NCBI GenBank assembly: GCA_034521495.1 | Contig: JAXHMK010000019.1 | Coordinates: 62,001-126,000, forward strand | Source: Balneolaceae bacterium | GTDB lineage: Bacteria > Bacteroidota > Rhodothermia > Balneolales > Balneolaceae | Direction of reading: 5' to 3' | Length of the DNA: 64,000 nt | Shown here: one piece after another, positions 26,266 to 35,910 of the stretch | How positions within the stretch are numbered: position 1 is the stretch's first letter | Layout of the letters: each line of letters starts with the position of its first letter | Notes under the pieces: generated by a model | Told to the model about the DNA's origin: nothing | Databases searched by the model: none | Seen by the model: only the letters and a program-made list of their open reading frames with translations | Translations under genes and position numbers: made by a program

Positions 26266-26596
26266 TTCACGTATTGTTTGATCTGCCCGACTACATAAAC
26301 AATATAAAATTTTCTCTATGAAGTATGAAAGGATATCAGAGGCGGGAGTGAATTTGTCGCTTTAGAAAGGCTTTTGTTTCATGCAACTCTTATTAAGATA
26401 GCGGGGTTTGCCTCTCTTTACCAAATTGATATTGGGATACTTAAGTAATGTTAGATAATAGTAGTTAAAAGCACTCCAAACCTTTCTAGATAATACATTA
26501 ATGACAGCTAACTGAGTCCATCATGATCAACAAATAATGGGTCAAATATCACTTTACTTGTAAAACTGTGGAATGAACCCGTCATGATTCTCAAGA

Positions 26597-26726
26597 GAAG
26601 GCTTTGCAAAACTCTGCCCGTCATCCTGAACTTGATTCAGGATCTCCAGATACTGGCTATAAAGACGAATGGAGAATCTGAATCGAGTTCAGATTGACCA
26701 ATAACCACGGTTTTGCAAAGCCCTTC
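26597..26726. mobile_element. MITE family 1, copy 2
   Basis: Starts GAAGGCTTTGCAAAAC and ends GTTTTGCAAAGCCCTTC, with one extra C in the right end. The flanks share AAGA on both sides, consistent with a slightly altered 5-bp duplication. The 130-bp body matches copies at 10528 and 34780 (CCGTCATCCTGAAC, GACGAATGGAGAATCTGAAT). It lies 94 bp before the serine hydrolase gene. The preceding stretch from 26271 holds no gene that I can see. Confidence 0.8.
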
Positions 26727-26819
26727 AAGAATGATTCCAGGTTTCATCAGGTTGATCCCCTTCGCCTGTTTCCAAAAATTGCCTATTTTAACCTGAAACA
26801 GGAACTCCATCCGGTATCT

Positions 26820-27981
26820 ATGAATGTTCGAATTACACCCATCTGCCTCCTTTTCTCTTTTTTTCTCATTCCAATATCTCTCACTGCACAGAATCCATAC
26901 TACCCGCCCGCCGGACCGGAGTGGAAACAACGGTCACCTGAAGCTCTCGGCTTTAATAAAGCAACTCTTGATGAGGCGGTGGATTTTGCCGTTGAAAACG
27001 AAAACAGCGTTGAGCGGGATCTGCGGATTGCTATTCTGAAGGGGTTCAGTCATGAGCCGTATCATGAACTCCTGGGGCCGGTCAAAGAACGAGGCGGTCC
27101 CGCCGGAATCATCATCAAAGACGGGTATATTGCCGCAAGCTGGGGTGATCTCGAACGCGTGGATATGACCTTCAGCGTTACCAAAAGCTATCTTTCTACA
27201 GTGGCTGGCCTGGCGTGGGACCGCGGATTGATCCGTTCTCTGGACGATAGCATGACGAACTATGTATGGGACCGAACCTTCGACGGCGAACACAACTCCA
27301 AAATCACCTGGGAACATCTGCTGACCCAGTCATCGGACTGGCGCGGAACCCTGTTCGGACTGGAAGACTGGGGCGATCGTCCGCCGCAAGACGGAGATAT
27401 CGACGATTGGCGGGACCGCGAACTCCACGAGCCCGGCACCCACTTTAAATACAACGATGTACGAGTAAATCTCCTCGCCTATTCCCTCCTGCAAGTGTGG
27501 CGCGAACCGCTGCCGGTGGTGTTACGAAATGAAATTATGGATCCCATCGGTGCCTCCAGAACATGGAGATGGCATGGATATGATCAGTCGTGGACGGAGG
27601 TTGACGGACGAAAAATTCAAAGCGTAAGCGGCGGCGGACACAACGGTGGGCGGAATGTTTATCAATACGCTGGACCAGGCACGGTTTGGACTGCTTTTTG
27701 CCCGGGAGGGAATATGGGACGGAGAGCAGCTCATCTCAAAAGAGTGGATTGACCGGGCCCAAACCCCCTCCGAAGCCAATCCCGAATACGGCTACATGTG
27801 GTGGCTGGTGAATGACGATTCCGGCTGGACTGGCGTCCCCAACCATCTCTATTACGCCGCAGGATTTGGCGGTAATTTTATTATCGCAGACCAGGAAAAC
27901 GATCTTGTGATCGTCACCCGCTGGCTCGACAGCTCCAAACTGGGCGAGTTTGTCGAAAAAGTGTATGAGGCGATGAATTAA
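26820..27981 (+). pseudogene. Beta-lactamase-family serine hydrolase with a frameshift
   Basis: ATG 26820 starts MNVRITPICLLFSFFL, an export signal ending near LTAQ. The active-site motif is VDMTFSVTKSYLSTVAG (SxxK, Ser near residue 119) and HFKYNDVRVNLLAY gives the Y-x-N-type motif. The frame breaks at about 27648, where GGTGGGCGG has one base too many; after correction the protein continues GGMFINTLDQARFGLLFARE to the usual end at TAA 27981, including AAGFGGNFIIADQENDL. Total length would be about 387 residues. Single-base gain in a G-run: mutation or sequencing indel. Confidence 0.85.
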
Positions 27982-28044
27982 ATGGCGTGTTTTTGATATA
28001 CGATATTTGATATGCGATATGCGATCTATGATTTTAGCCGGAGT

Positions 28045-28104
28045 CATCGGATGAGTATAGGCAGCAGAAAATAAAAGAGCAGCCCAAATCACTTATCTGA
28101 TGAC
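28045..28104. repeat. Hairpin repeat unit (TCATCGGATGAG / CTTATCTGATGA)
   Basis: A stem with arms TCATCGGATGAG and CTTATCTGATGA around an AAAATAAAAGAGCAGCCC-type loop. The same unit is at 30322-30381, with half copies at 34618 and 35042. It usually accompanies the GATATGCGAT repeats, one of which is at 27995-28030. Not coding. Confidence 0.6.
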
Positions 28105-28210
28105 TGACCAATAAAGTTTGCAGATCTATATATTAAACCAAATAAGTTAAATTTTGATATTTATAACTATATTGGTTAATTATTAGTCAATTAAACCATT
28201 ATGGTTCGTG

Positions 28211-28840
28211 ATGAATACATATATCGTTATAATCGGAGATATTGAACAATCTAAACAGTTGAGTCCGAATGACCGAAGACAGGTACAGAATGAACTCGAA
28301 TCTGTTTTTGAGGAACTAAACCGGTCATCAGCCAATATCGTTTCTCCATACACTATTACTTTGGGAGATGAATTTCAGGTAGTGTATGATTCTGCCGGAG
28401 AGATATTTAAACATATCTGGACAATCATGGCCGCTGTTCATCCTGTTTTTGTACGATTCTCAATTGGAGTGGGTAAGATCACAACGGGGGTCAACAAAAG
28501 GAACTCCCTTGGAATGGATGGTCCGGCATTTTACAAAGCCCGCGAATGTATAGAGCAGATGAAAAAACAAAAAATCCTGTTATCTGTTTCTACTGAAAAA
28601 GCAAAGTTTAACCGGCTGGTTAATAGCGCCTTTCTCATACTTGAGGCCGATCTGCGAAGCTGGAAAAAAAACAGATTCCTGATACTGCAAAAAATGTATG
28701 AAGAAAAAGAAGTTAAACAGATCGCAAAAGAGATCGGACTGTCCGATGTAGCCATATATAAAAATATAAATGCTGGTACACTGAAAGCCCTCCGGGAGCT
28801 TACGGAATCAATCTCTGAAACAATTGAGGAGATGCTTTAA
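28211..28840 (+). CDS. SatD family protein
   Basis: ATG 28211 (MNTYIVIIGDIEQSKQL) is preferred over GTG one codon earlier. About 209 residues; the N-terminal IIGDIEQSKQL and TITLGDEFQVVY segments are SatD signatures, and the C-terminal part EVKQIAKEIGLSDVAIYKNI is a helix-turn-helix. A palindrome (AACCAT-T-ATGGTT, about 28194-28206) directly precedes the start and may be its own operator. SatD was first noted in the acid-tolerance operon of Streptococcus mutans; the biochemical role is unknown. The stop codon is directly followed by the start of the membrane partner gene. Confidence 0.82.
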   Translation: MNTYIVIIGDIEQSKQLSPNDRRQVQNELESVFEELNRSSANIVSPYTITLGDEFQVVYDSAGEIFKHIWTIMAAVHPVFVRFSIGVGKITTGVNKRNSLGMDGPAFYKARECIEQMKKQKILLSVSTEKAKFNRLVNSAFLILEADLRSWKKNRFLILQKMYEEKEVKQIAKEIGLSDVAIYKNINAGTLKALRELTESISETIEEML

Positions 28841-29578
28841 ATGGACTACATTATCTTTTTTTCTATCGTAAACCTGATTCTTATTTCAAGGCTTCGTCTT
28901 ACCATGCGGGATGATGGAATCTCCGGCCGAAAAGATCTTTTTTGGCTGACGATAATACCACTGTTGATTCTTCCATTTCTTAGCGTCAATCTAAGTTGGT
29001 TTTTACTTGCACTTTATCTTCTGATCCGACCACTCGTCTTAACGTTTCTTGAAAGATCAAATAACAGGCTTAACCGGAACCGTATTTTTACGTTATCTGC
29101 AAATATTTTGGTGATTGGTTTGTTGGCAAGCCCTCTTTTTGAAATGCGGTTTGCATATTGGTCTGAAACCGCAAGTGAATGGCTTATTGATATTTTTTTG
29201 ATGGAAGAATCTTTCGTCGACTGGCTATATTTCAATGCAGTTTTATTCGGTTTATTGATGGTACTGAATGAGAGTAATATTGCGATCCGCTTTACTCTTG
29301 AAAAACTGAATTTAGCACCTTTGAGCAACGATCATCACAAAATTGATGACGAGCAATTCCAAACAGGGCGTGTAATCGGTTTTCTTGAACGAATATTTGT
29401 ATTCCTCTTTATTCTGCTAAATCAATATACCGCCATTGGCTTTATCATTGCCGCAAAAGGAATTGTGCGCTATCCTGATTTTGGAAAGAAAAGCTTTAAT
29501 GAATATATCCTTATCGGAACACTGATTTCTGTTCTTTTTGCGATGTTTTCCGCATACGCTACTAAAATTTTCCTTTGA
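28841..29578 (+). CDS. Polytopic membrane protein, DUF3307-like, partner of SatD
   Basis: 245 residues with about six hydrophobic segments and a short cytoplasmic loop (RRLRLTMRDDGISGRKD-type sequence near residue 20-35). The second half, GFLERIFVFLFILLNQYTAI then GFIIAAKGIVRYPDF, matches the closing part of DUF3307 proteins, which regularly follow satD. The start codon abuts the satD stop, so the two form one translation unit. Function unknown. Confidence 0.72.
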   Translation: MDYIIFFSIVNLILISRLRLTMRDDGISGRKDLFWLTIIPLLILPFLSVNLSWFLLALYLLIRPLVLTFLERSNNRLNRNRIFTLSANILVIGLLASPLFEMRFAYWSETASEWLIDIFLMEESFVDWLYFNAVLFGLLMVLNESNIAIRFTLEKLNLAPLSNDHHKIDDEQFQTGRVIGFLERIFVFLFILLNQYTAIGFIIAAKGIVRYPDFGKKSFNEYILIGTLISVLFAMFSAYATKIFL

Positions 29579-30321
29579 ATCCGAAAACCACTGAATGAGT
29601 GTTCAATAACGTCTGCCGATCTCACTTCCGCTGCCGATTTTTGGCATTAATTTTCCACCGTTTTGAGGTTGTCTGGATTCTTGGCATTATTTCGCAATTC
29701 GTGCTTTTTGATAAGCGATTTCTCATCCCAACATTTCCTATCGTGTGGACACATCTTATAAATCATTCAGTACATATTAAGATCTAAATGTAGTCGCGCA
29801 ATAGCGCTTATAGCTTTTATTATTGAGATCTCTCCGTGCGTTCGCTGCGCCTGGCCTGTGCTAAAGCTTTGGCAGGCAGGCTCACATGGCAGGAATGACA
29901 GGGCAGAAGTCAAAAAGCGGCGGGCCTGTCCTTCATTAACGAGATTCTTCGTTCCGCCTCTCTATCGGTCGGCTGCACTCTGAATGACAGGTGGGCCGGG
30001 GTATTATCGACGGCGTATAACGCACCTGCCAGATTCACACTTATCACCACGCCGTCTGTGGTAGCAAACAGCCATAGCGGCGTAAGACAAAATGGGATTA
30101 TGCTTCTTTACCTGAAACGCCTGTCTCGACACACTTGTCGGTGGCCGCGGTTGATTCACCACTTCACTGTCAACCCGACCAGAAATCCGTTCTTTTTTAA
30201 TTGTAGTGGAGGGATCTCCAGAAAACCATTGATCATTCATTTGGGTAGATTTTTTTTTAAATAAACTTGTGTTCCATACGATAAGACGGTTCAGGTGGCA
30301 GTCGCTGATCGATAAGCCAAA
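29579..30321. other. Gene-poor stretch with repeat fragments
   Basis: About 740 bp without a credible gene. It contains a GC-richer block around 29825-30060 with pieces seen elsewhere (AAAGCTTTGGCAGGCAGG, GAATGACAGG, CACTCTGAATGACAGG). Short open frames here have no recognisable composition or family. Confidence 0.5.
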
Positions 30322-30445
30322 CTCATCGGATGAGTATAGACAACAAAAAATAAAAGAGCAGTCCAAATCACTTATCCGATGACTGATATGTTTTACTTCG
30401 CATATCTGAGATCGAATATCTCCAATCGCATATCATCTTTTACAC
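30322..30445. repeat. Composite repeat: hairpin unit plus GATATGCGAT-type half
   Basis: The hairpin unit (TCATCGGATGAG ... CTTATCCGATGA) is followed by TACTTCGCATATCTGAGATC and ATATCTCCAATCGCATATC. This is one half of the interspersed family that recurs about a dozen times between 28 and 41 kb. It lies about 100 bp upstream of the AAA ATPase gene. Confidence 0.7.
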
Positions 30446-30491
30446 TCTTTCTCCTTTCACAAACCAAGAATATTTAAATTTATATTTTAAT

Positions 30492-30526
30492 ATTTCATGT
30501 TAAAAAATATATATTACCCATGAAAT
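30492..30526. promoter_or_regulatory. Inverted repeat before the AAA ATPase gene at 30551
   Basis: ATTTCATG (30492-30499) and CATGAAAT (30519-30526) are perfect 8-bp arms separated by 19 AT-rich bases, ending 24 bp before the start codon. The other two AAA_14/DUF4143-type ATPase genes in the window also have inverted repeats at this position, though with different sequences. Likely operator for autoregulation; not proven. Confidence 0.5.
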
Positions 30527-30550
30527 CCTTAAATACAAGTTGCAATTTTC

Positions 30551-31720
30551 ATGGAAACATTCATTGACAGGATCAAACAAAATGCCATCATTGATCTGCT
30601 TCAGGATTATCCCGTTGTGGCACTTACCGGTGCCCGGCAGGTGGGTAAAACTACACTTGCAAGGCGAATAGCAGATAGAATAGATGGCAAGACTCTACAC
30701 CTTGATCTTGAATCACCACGGGATGACGGTAAGCTTTCTGAACCGGAACTTTTTTTTGAGCGATTTTATGATCATTTGATCATCATTGATGAGGTACAGC
30801 GAAGACCCGATCTGTTTCCTGTTCTTCGGTCTGTGATCGACCGGAACCGCCGGTCCGGAAGGTTTTTGCTTTTAGGATCCGCCTCGCCGGTACTTATACG
30901 CGAGTCATCCGAATCTCTTGCCGGACGGATTACCTATGAGGAGCTGCAACCACTTACCTGGCCTGAAATCTCAAACCATTATGAGATCTCCCGGCTGTGG
31001 ATCAGGGGAGGATTTCCGGAACCTTTTCTAAGCGGGAAAAAACAACACACCTTTCGCTGGCTCGGCGATTATACACGTACACTCATCGAGCGGGATCTTC
31101 CATTACTCGGTTTGAACACGGATCTTTCGAAGCTGAAAAACTTCCTGAAAATGCTGGCCCATCAAAACGGTCAGCTACTGAACCAGGAGAACCTTGCACG
31201 ATCGGTGGGCGTAACCTCACCAACAATTTCAAAATATCTCGACTACCTGGAGCATGCCTACATCATCCGGAGACTGCACCCGTGGCACAGAAATGTAAAA
31301 AAAAGGCTTGTCAAATCTCCTAAAGTCTACATCCGCGATACCGGCGTGCTGCACTCCCTGTTGGATATTCACAGCGAAGATGCACTGCGGTCAACCCCGG
31401 CTGCGGGCGGATCCTGGGAGGGATTTGTTCTGCAGCAGTTACTCGCAACTGCACCCAATAACTACTCCTTCTATTTTTACCGAACTCACCAGGGCGCCGA
31501 GGCCGACCTTGTTGTGGTTAAAAATGAAAAACCTCTGTTCTGTATCGATTTTAAGCTCAATCGGTCCCCCAAACCTACGAAAGGGTTTCATAACGTAATT
31601 GAAGACAACCAGACGGCCCGTAACTTTATCATTACTCCGGGACATGACCGGTACCCGGTTCACAAACAAATTGACGTGGTTGGGCTGGAAGAGTTTTTGA
31701 AAGAGTGGAGTGCGATTTAA
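30551..31720 (+). CDS. AAA_14/DUF4143 ATPase
   Basis: 389 residues. Walker A is LTGARQVGKTTLARR (about 25-39) and Walker B is LIIIDEVQRRPDLF (about 76-89). A winged-helix-like segment (ARSVGVTSPTISKYLDYLEH, about 217-236) and a C-terminal DUF4143 nuclease-fold part (FYFYRTHQGAEADLVV, FCIDFKLNRSPKPTKG) complete the usual layout. These ATPases are abundant and dispersed in Bacteroidota; their role is unknown, with suggestions of defence or selfish behaviour. The C-terminal E-x-D ... K pattern resembles the PD-(D/E)xK fold. Confidence 0.87.
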   Translation: METFIDRIKQNAIIDLLQDYPVVALTGARQVGKTTLARRIADRIDGKTLHLDLESPRDDGKLSEPELFFERFYDHLIIIDEVQRRPDLFPVLRSVIDRNRRSGRFLLLGSASPVLIRESSESLAGRITYEELQPLTWPEISNHYEISRLWIRGGFPEPFLSGKKQHTFRWLGDYTRTLIERDLPLLGLNTDLSKLKNFLKMLAHQNGQLLNQENLARSVGVTSPTISKYLDYLEHAYIIRRLHPWHRNVKKRLVKSPKVYIRDTGVLHSLLDIHSEDALRSTPAAGGSWEGFVLQQLLATAPNNYSFYFYRTHQGAEADLVVVKNEKPLFCIDFKLNRSPKPTKGFHNVIEDNQTARNFIITPGHDRYPVHKQIDVVGLEEFLKEWSAI

Positions 31721-31835
31721 AATCCCCAAGACCTGGTAGAGTTCTCGCGTAGTTTGCGGGATCCTCCCAGAGCCTGATTCCCGGGCTCAGGACACGAGGT
31801 TCAGGGTTCAGATTTAACAAATGATTGGTTTTTTG

Positions 31836-31945
31836 ATATGCGATTTCTAGATATGCGACTCTGATCGACTTCTGCATCTGCTGATCGGACTTGTCCTGCG
31901 ACATATCTGACGATCGGCACGATCTCCAATCGCATATCATCTTTT
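31836..31945. repeat. GATATGCGAT-type repeat
   Basis: TTTGATATGCGATTTCTAGA then TATGCGACTCTGATC on the left and CACGATCTCCAATCGCATATC on the right form a loose inverted pair. It occupies the gap between the AAA ATPase gene and the Fic gene, whose 3' ends face each other. Confidence 0.65.
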
Positions 31946-31956
31946 AATTTGCGAAC

Positions 31957-33093
31957 TCAGTATGATAAGATCTCCACCAAAGCCGGGTTGATGTAATAGT
32001 GCCTTCCTTTGATCTCCCGTTTTTCCAGGACCTGCAATTCCGCCAGTTCATTCAGGTAGTTTCGGGCGGTGTTTTCAGCGTACAGGCCGCGGTCAACCAA
32101 ATGGTTTACTTTCGTGTAGGGCTGGGTAAAAATCGCTTCGGCCAGGTTTTCGGGCCGGCGAATATCCGTCTGATCCCGGATCACCTGCAAAATCTCCTCT
32201 TTGTTTTCGATGATGTCGTTTACTTTCCGCAGGGTCAGCCTTGCTGTCCACTCTACCGCTTTCAGCATATAGAGAATCCAGCTTTTCCAGTCGCCCCGCT
32301 GCGAAACTCCGGCAAGCCTCTCATAATAATCGGTTTTGTGTTCCAGGATGTAACGGCTCAGGTAGAGGATGGGCAGGCCGAGCTGGTGATTTTGTGTGAT
32401 AATGTGCAGATTCATGATTCGTCCCACCCTTCCGTTGCCATCGCGAAACGGGTGAATGGCTTCAAACTGAAAGTGTGCGATACTCATCTTCAGCAGAACA
32501 TCTTTAGGTTCCGAATTTTTATCATTCAGATATCTGATCAGATTGTCCAGCCTGGCTTCTACAACTCCATTCCCGCGTGGCGGAGTATATGCCGGCTTGC
32601 CCGCATTCGGCCCGGTTCCGCCCATCCGGATATATGTGCGTGCAAACGGCGGACGAATACCATCTCCGCTTTCCATAATGGTGCGGTAGAGCCGAATAAA
32701 ATAGTCGCGGTCGAACTGTCCGTGTTTTTCCAGGTAGTGATGGCCTTCCCACAACGCCTCGCGGTAGCGCAGCACCTCTTTGACCGGAGCAGGCGTTTCG
32801 CTCTCTGTCCTGGAATCACTCACCGCCTTGTAGAGTTCATCATTGGTGGTGAACACATTTTCTATTTCGCTTGATACTTTCGCTTCCTGTAAGGTAATGG
32901 AGTTGATCAGCACCGACGGATTGGGGATAGCAATGCTGCGGCCCGCCAGCAAAGCAAGCGCCTCTTTTGCATGGCCAAGCTGCTCATAAATCTCCACGTC
33001 CCGATAGAGCGAGGAATCCACCGGAAGCTCCGGAAGTTCGTTCCATGGACGATTACGGTCGGGGTTTACCGGATAAACCTGTTTATTTGGCAT
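31957..33093 (-). CDS. Fic family AMP-transferase, class II (N-terminal inhibitory motif)
   Basis: 378 residues. A Fic_N domain comes first, with SSEIEN (residues 74-79) matching the inhibitory motif (S/T)xxxE(G/N), which places the autoinhibitory helix before the catalytic core. The active site HPFRDGNGRVGR has its catalytic His near residue 214. The C-terminal part (IFTQPYTKVNHLVDRGLYAE, then NTARNYLNEL) is a winged-helix domain. Family knowledge: such proteins transfer AMP to hydroxyl groups of target proteins, often with self-AMPylation. Target unknown. Isolated gene, intact. Confidence 0.9.
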   Translation of the reverse strand: MPNKQVYPVNPDRNRPWNELPELPVDSSLYRDVEIYEQLGHAKEALALLAGRSIAIPNPSVLINSITLQEAKVSSEIENVFTTNDELYKAVSDSRTESETPAPVKEVLRYREALWEGHHYLEKHGQFDRDYFIRLYRTIMESGDGIRPPFARTYIRMGGTGPNAGKPAYTPPRGNGVVEARLDNLIRYLNDKNSEPKDVLLKMSIAHFQFEAIHPFRDGNGRVGRIMNLHIITQNHQLGLPILYLSRYILEHKTDYYERLAGVSQRGDWKSWILYMLKAVEWTARLTLRKVNDIIENKEEILQVIRDQTDIRRPENLAEAIFTQPYTKVNHLVDRGLYAENTARNYLNELAELQVLEKREIKGRHYYINPALVEILSY

Positions 33094-33224
33094 TAATATT
33101 CCATCGTTTTAAGGGTTGATAGGAAATCTAACCTTAAAATAAAGCATACAATCGAAACAAACATTAAAAATTCCGTTTTTTAATGTTTGGCAGGATTTAT
33201 GGCCTTAATACGTATTGATCTTTT

Positions 33225-33292
33225 TTGATATGCGATATCTGATCTATTCCCACTTCGCATATCTGCGATCGAATATCTCCAATCGAATATCG
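33225..33292. repeat. GATATGCGAT-type repeat, short copy
   Basis: TTTTGATATGCGATATCTGA is followed after about 15 bases by CTTCGCATATCTGCGATCG and ATATCTCCAATCG, the two inverted halves close together. It sits about 40 bp upstream of the regulatory palindromes of the next ATPase gene. Confidence 0.7.
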
Positions 33293-33327
33293 GTTTTGAC
33301 TCGTTAAGAAGTCGTAATTATGTATTT

Positions 33328-33379
33328 TTGACTTGTGTATAGGTCAATAATTATTAATATTGATGTGTACTCAAGTCAA
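33328..33379. promoter_or_regulatory. Nested inverted repeats before the AAA ATPase gene at 33385
   Basis: Outer arms TTGACTTGTGTA (33328-33339) and TACTCAAGTCAA (33368-33379) pair with one mismatch. Inner arms TCAATA (33344-33349) and TATTGA (33358-33363) are perfect. The outer right arm ends 5 bp before the start codon. The layout would let a dimeric regulator cover the promoter and start. Confidence 0.55.
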
Positions 33380-33384
33380 CTATC

Positions 33385-34584
33385 ATGGAAAAACTATTTG
33401 AATACCAAGAAGAGGTACTGGAATCGATAACCGACCACTATTTTCGCAGCCTTTTTCATCGGCTCAACTGGAATCAACGGATGTTCGGGATCATCGGTTT
33501 GCGCGGCACCGGAAAAACGACAATGTTGCTGCAACACCTGAAGTTCTCCGCACCCGACAAAGACCAGGTGCTTTATGTTACTGCCGATCATACATGGTTT
33601 TACGAACATTCGCTGTATGATCTTGCCCGCCAATTTGTAAAGTATGGAGGCAAACTACTGCTGATTGACGAGATCCATAAATACCCTCATTGGTCTCGAG
33701 AGTTAAAAAACATCTACGACGGGTTGCCGGATCTAAATGTAGTATTCACAGCTTCCTCGGCATTGGAGCTGGTAAAAGGAGAAGCCGACCTTAGCCGCAG
33801 AGCGCTAACCTACGAACTTACGGGCCTTTCATTCCGTGAGTATTTAGAATTTGTATATCAGAAATCGTTTCACCCCGTACAACTGGAACAGATAACGGGG
33901 AATCCAAAAGAGATTGCGGAACCCATTCTCGATAACATCAAACACCCCCTCCCCCTCTTTGAAAAATATATTCAGCACGGATACTTTCCATTTTCGATAA
34001 CCGAACAACAATCCACGTTTCGGCAAAAGCTTAATCAAGTGATCAATACCGTCATCGAGGTAGATCTTCAGTTGATTGAAGGGTATTCGGCGGCCAATAC
34101 CATTAAAATAAAGAAATTGTTGGGAGTAATTGCAGAATCCGCTCCTTTTGAGCCCAATATTTCTAAAATTGCGGGCAGATTGGAGATGGGACGAGATACC
34201 GTAAAAACATATCTGAAGAATCTTGAAGATGCCCGGATGCTGAATTTGCTGACGCGTTCATCCAAAGGAATTGCATCCCTGCAAAAGCCGGATAAGATAT
34301 TTATGGAAAACACAAACTTTAGCTATGCCCTGAAAAATGATCCCGAGGTCGGCACACTTCGTGAAACGTTTTTCATTAATCAATTGCGAAATGCAGGTTA
34401 TACTATAGAGCTGGCCGGTGATGGAGATTTTTTGGTAGATGGAAAATGGACATTTGAAATCGGCGGGCCTTCCAAAAGCGACAGGCAGATTCAACAGACC
34501 GAAAACGCGTTCCTGGCTCTGGATGGACTTGAACATCCCTATCTGAATCGAATTCCTCTTTGGTTATTTGGTTTTCTCTACTGA
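33385..34584 (+). CDS. AAA_14-type ATPase with C-terminal nuclease-fold-like domain
   Basis: 399 residues. Walker A is GLRGTGKTTMLLQ (about 38-50), Walker B is KLLLIDEIHKYPHW (about 91-104) and sensor-type VVFTASSALELVKG follows. A helix-turn-helix-like region (KIAGRLEMGRDTVKTYLKNL) and a C-terminal strand region (YTIELAGDGDFLVDGKWTFE) resemble the DUF4143 end. It is a paralogue in architecture, not in close sequence, of the genes at 30551 and 57642. Function unknown. Confidence 0.85.
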   Translation: MEKLFEYQEEVLESITDHYFRSLFHRLNWNQRMFGIIGLRGTGKTTMLLQHLKFSAPDKDQVLYVTADHTWFYEHSLYDLARQFVKYGGKLLLIDEIHKYPHWSRELKNIYDGLPDLNVVFTASSALELVKGEADLSRRALTYELTGLSFREYLEFVYQKSFHPVQLEQITGNPKEIAEPILDNIKHPLPLFEKYIQHGYFPFSITEQQSTFRQKLNQVINTVIEVDLQLIEGYSAANTIKIKKLLGVIAESAPFEPNISKIAGRLEMGRDTVKTYLKNLEDARMLNLLTRSSKGIASLQKPDKIFMENTNFSYALKNDPEVGTLRETFFINQLRNAGYTIELAGDGDFLVDGKWTFEIGGPSKSDRQIQQTENAFLALDGLEHPYLNRIPLWLFGFLY

Positions 34585-34779
34585 TGTCAGGATTGATCTT
34601 TGATCTAAGCCGAAGACATCGGATGAGTTTTGAGAATCTTATTAAAACTCTAGCGTTGAGCCTACTCCGAAAAGTCTATTTTAAAAAAAGAAGCCTTTAA
34701 AGCCAATGAAAGGGGGTATAATTCCCCAATATCGCCTTTTCGGAGTGGGATCAGCGTTATAATCTTTAAAAAAAGTATA

Positions 34780-34908
34780 GAAGGCTTTGCAAAACAATGA
34801 CCGTCATCCTGAACACGATTCAGGATCTCCAAATACTGGCTATAAAGACGAATGGAGAATCTGAATCGAGTTCAGATTGACGTATACCAACGGTTTTGCA
34901 AAGCCTTC
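34780..34908. mobile_element. MITE family 1, copy 3 (5-bp target duplication GTATA)
   Basis: 129 bp, starting GAAGGCTTTGCAAAAC and ending GTTTTGCAAAGCCTTC. GTATA is present immediately before (34775-34779) and after (34909-34913). The body agrees with copy 2 over its length. This is the cleanest copy of the family. The rest of 34585-35041 has no gene. Confidence 0.9.
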
Positions 34909-34927
34909 GTATAGTCAATCAGATAGC

Positions 34928-34959
34928 CACAAAAACACAAAATATTTAGTGTTTTTGTG
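34928..34959. terminator. Strong hairpin, possible terminator
   Basis: CACAAAAACAC (34928-34938) and GTGTTTTTGTG (34949-34959) are perfect 11-bp arms with a 10-base AT loop, followed by CTTTTGTGGCC. It lies 340 bp after the ATPase gene and directly after the MITE. It lacks a GC-rich stem, so a repeat or regulatory hairpin is also possible. Confidence 0.35.
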
Positions 34960-35041
34960 CTTTTGTGGCCACTTTCCAAGTTGACTATTAAATTGATGGA
35001 TTGATCTAACACTATATTAATTTACTGGTTGCTATAATAGC

Positions 35042-35240
35042 CCAAATCACTCAACCGATGACTAATATGTGTTTTACTTCGCATATCTGCGATCGCATAT
35101 CTCCAATCGTATATCGTCTTTTAAAACACAACATTTTTTTGATGACATTTCAGCCAATAAAACAATCCGTTTCCTAAACAATGATTTCTCTTTTTTGATA
35201 TGCGATATTTGATATACGATATGCGATCTCTGATTTAAAA
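35042..35240. repeat. GATATGCGAT-type repeat, full composite copy
   Basis: Order: part of the hairpin unit (CCGATGACTAATATG), then ACTTCGCATATCTGCGATCG, ATATCTCCAATCGTATATCG, a spacer of about 70 bp (ACATTTCAGCC..., ATGATTTCTCTTTTTTG), and the inverted half GATATGCGATATTTGATATA...TGCGATCTCTGATT. The two halves are inverted relative to each other, so the unit looks like an element with imperfect terminal repeats. Confidence 0.7.
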
Positions 35241-35251
35241 CCCTTTTCATA

Positions 35252-35617
35252 TCAACGAAGCTTCTTTTTAGCTGTTTGTATGCTTTTAACAAAAATTGAA
35301 ACCAATTCGTCGCACTCCTTTGTTGCAGCAATCATCTCCGAATTCGTCTTATATTTTTTTGATCTCTGAATGATGATCAGACACATCAGAGTCTCTCGCA
35401 GTTCTTTTAGTGAAATGCTCATCTTATGAATAAAATCTTTTCTGGACTCTGCACTTTGAGATTCTGCATAATTTAGAGCCGGAGATGTACCAGATCGGGC
35501 AAGTTGGCCTATCAGATGATTTCTGCCTTTCGATTTTGGAATTTCATCTACGAGATCCACAATTATCACTGCAAAATCGATAAGTCGGTTTTCAAGGTCT
35601 TTTCGGTTCATTTTCAT
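35252..35617 (-). CDS. Four-helix-bundle protein (23S rRNA intervening-sequence type)
   Basis: 121 residues, entirely helical: RLIDFAVIIVDLVDEIPKSK, HLIGQLARSGTSPALNYAES, DFIHKMSISLKELRETLMCL and a C-terminal helix KECDELVSIFVKSIQTAKKK. This is the IVP/avd-like four-helix bundle family, often encoded in rRNA intervening sequences or next to diversity-generating retroelements. No rRNA or reverse transcriptase is nearby. Here it stands alone between two copies of the GATATGCGAT repeat. Confidence 0.88.
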   Translation of the reverse strand: MKMNRKDLENRLIDFAVIIVDLVDEIPKSKGRNHLIGQLARSGTSPALNYAESQSAESRKDFIHKMSISLKELRETLMCLIIIQRSKKYKTNSEMIAATKECDELVSIFVKSIQTAKKKLR

Positions 35618-35667
35618 AGGTTTTTATCTGTATGAACCAAAAATCACAGATCCCTTACAGTATTTTT

Positions 35668-35900
35668 TTCGATATATGATCTCTGATCTGTTTTAACTTC
35701 GCATATCTGAGATCGAATATCTGCGATCGTATATCATCTTTCGACACACCAGCATTTTTAATAGCAATTCAGTTAATAAAGTATCTTAGTCTTTATCATG
35801 TTAAGTTCTGCCCTTTTGATATGCGATTTCAGATATGCGATATGCGATCTCTGATCTATTCTTACTTCGCATATCTCACGTACTTCGCATATCATCTTTT
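35668..35900. repeat. GATATGCGAT-type repeat, composite and adjoining copies
   Basis: 35668-35745 holds the TTCGCATATCTGAGATCG-type half, 35817-35900 holds GATATGCGATTTCAGATATG-type and another CTTCGCATATC half. The spacer repeats the ATTTTTAATAGCAATTCAG theme found in other copies. It fills the space between the four-helix-bundle gene and the amidohydrolase. Confidence 0.7.
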
Positions 35901-35910
35901 ACCCGGATTC

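Noticed and set aside
32559-32874. Plus-strand frame antisense to the Fic gene
   Set aside because: It is a shadow with no family features, while the minus strand has a full Fic domain with HPFRDGNGRVGR.
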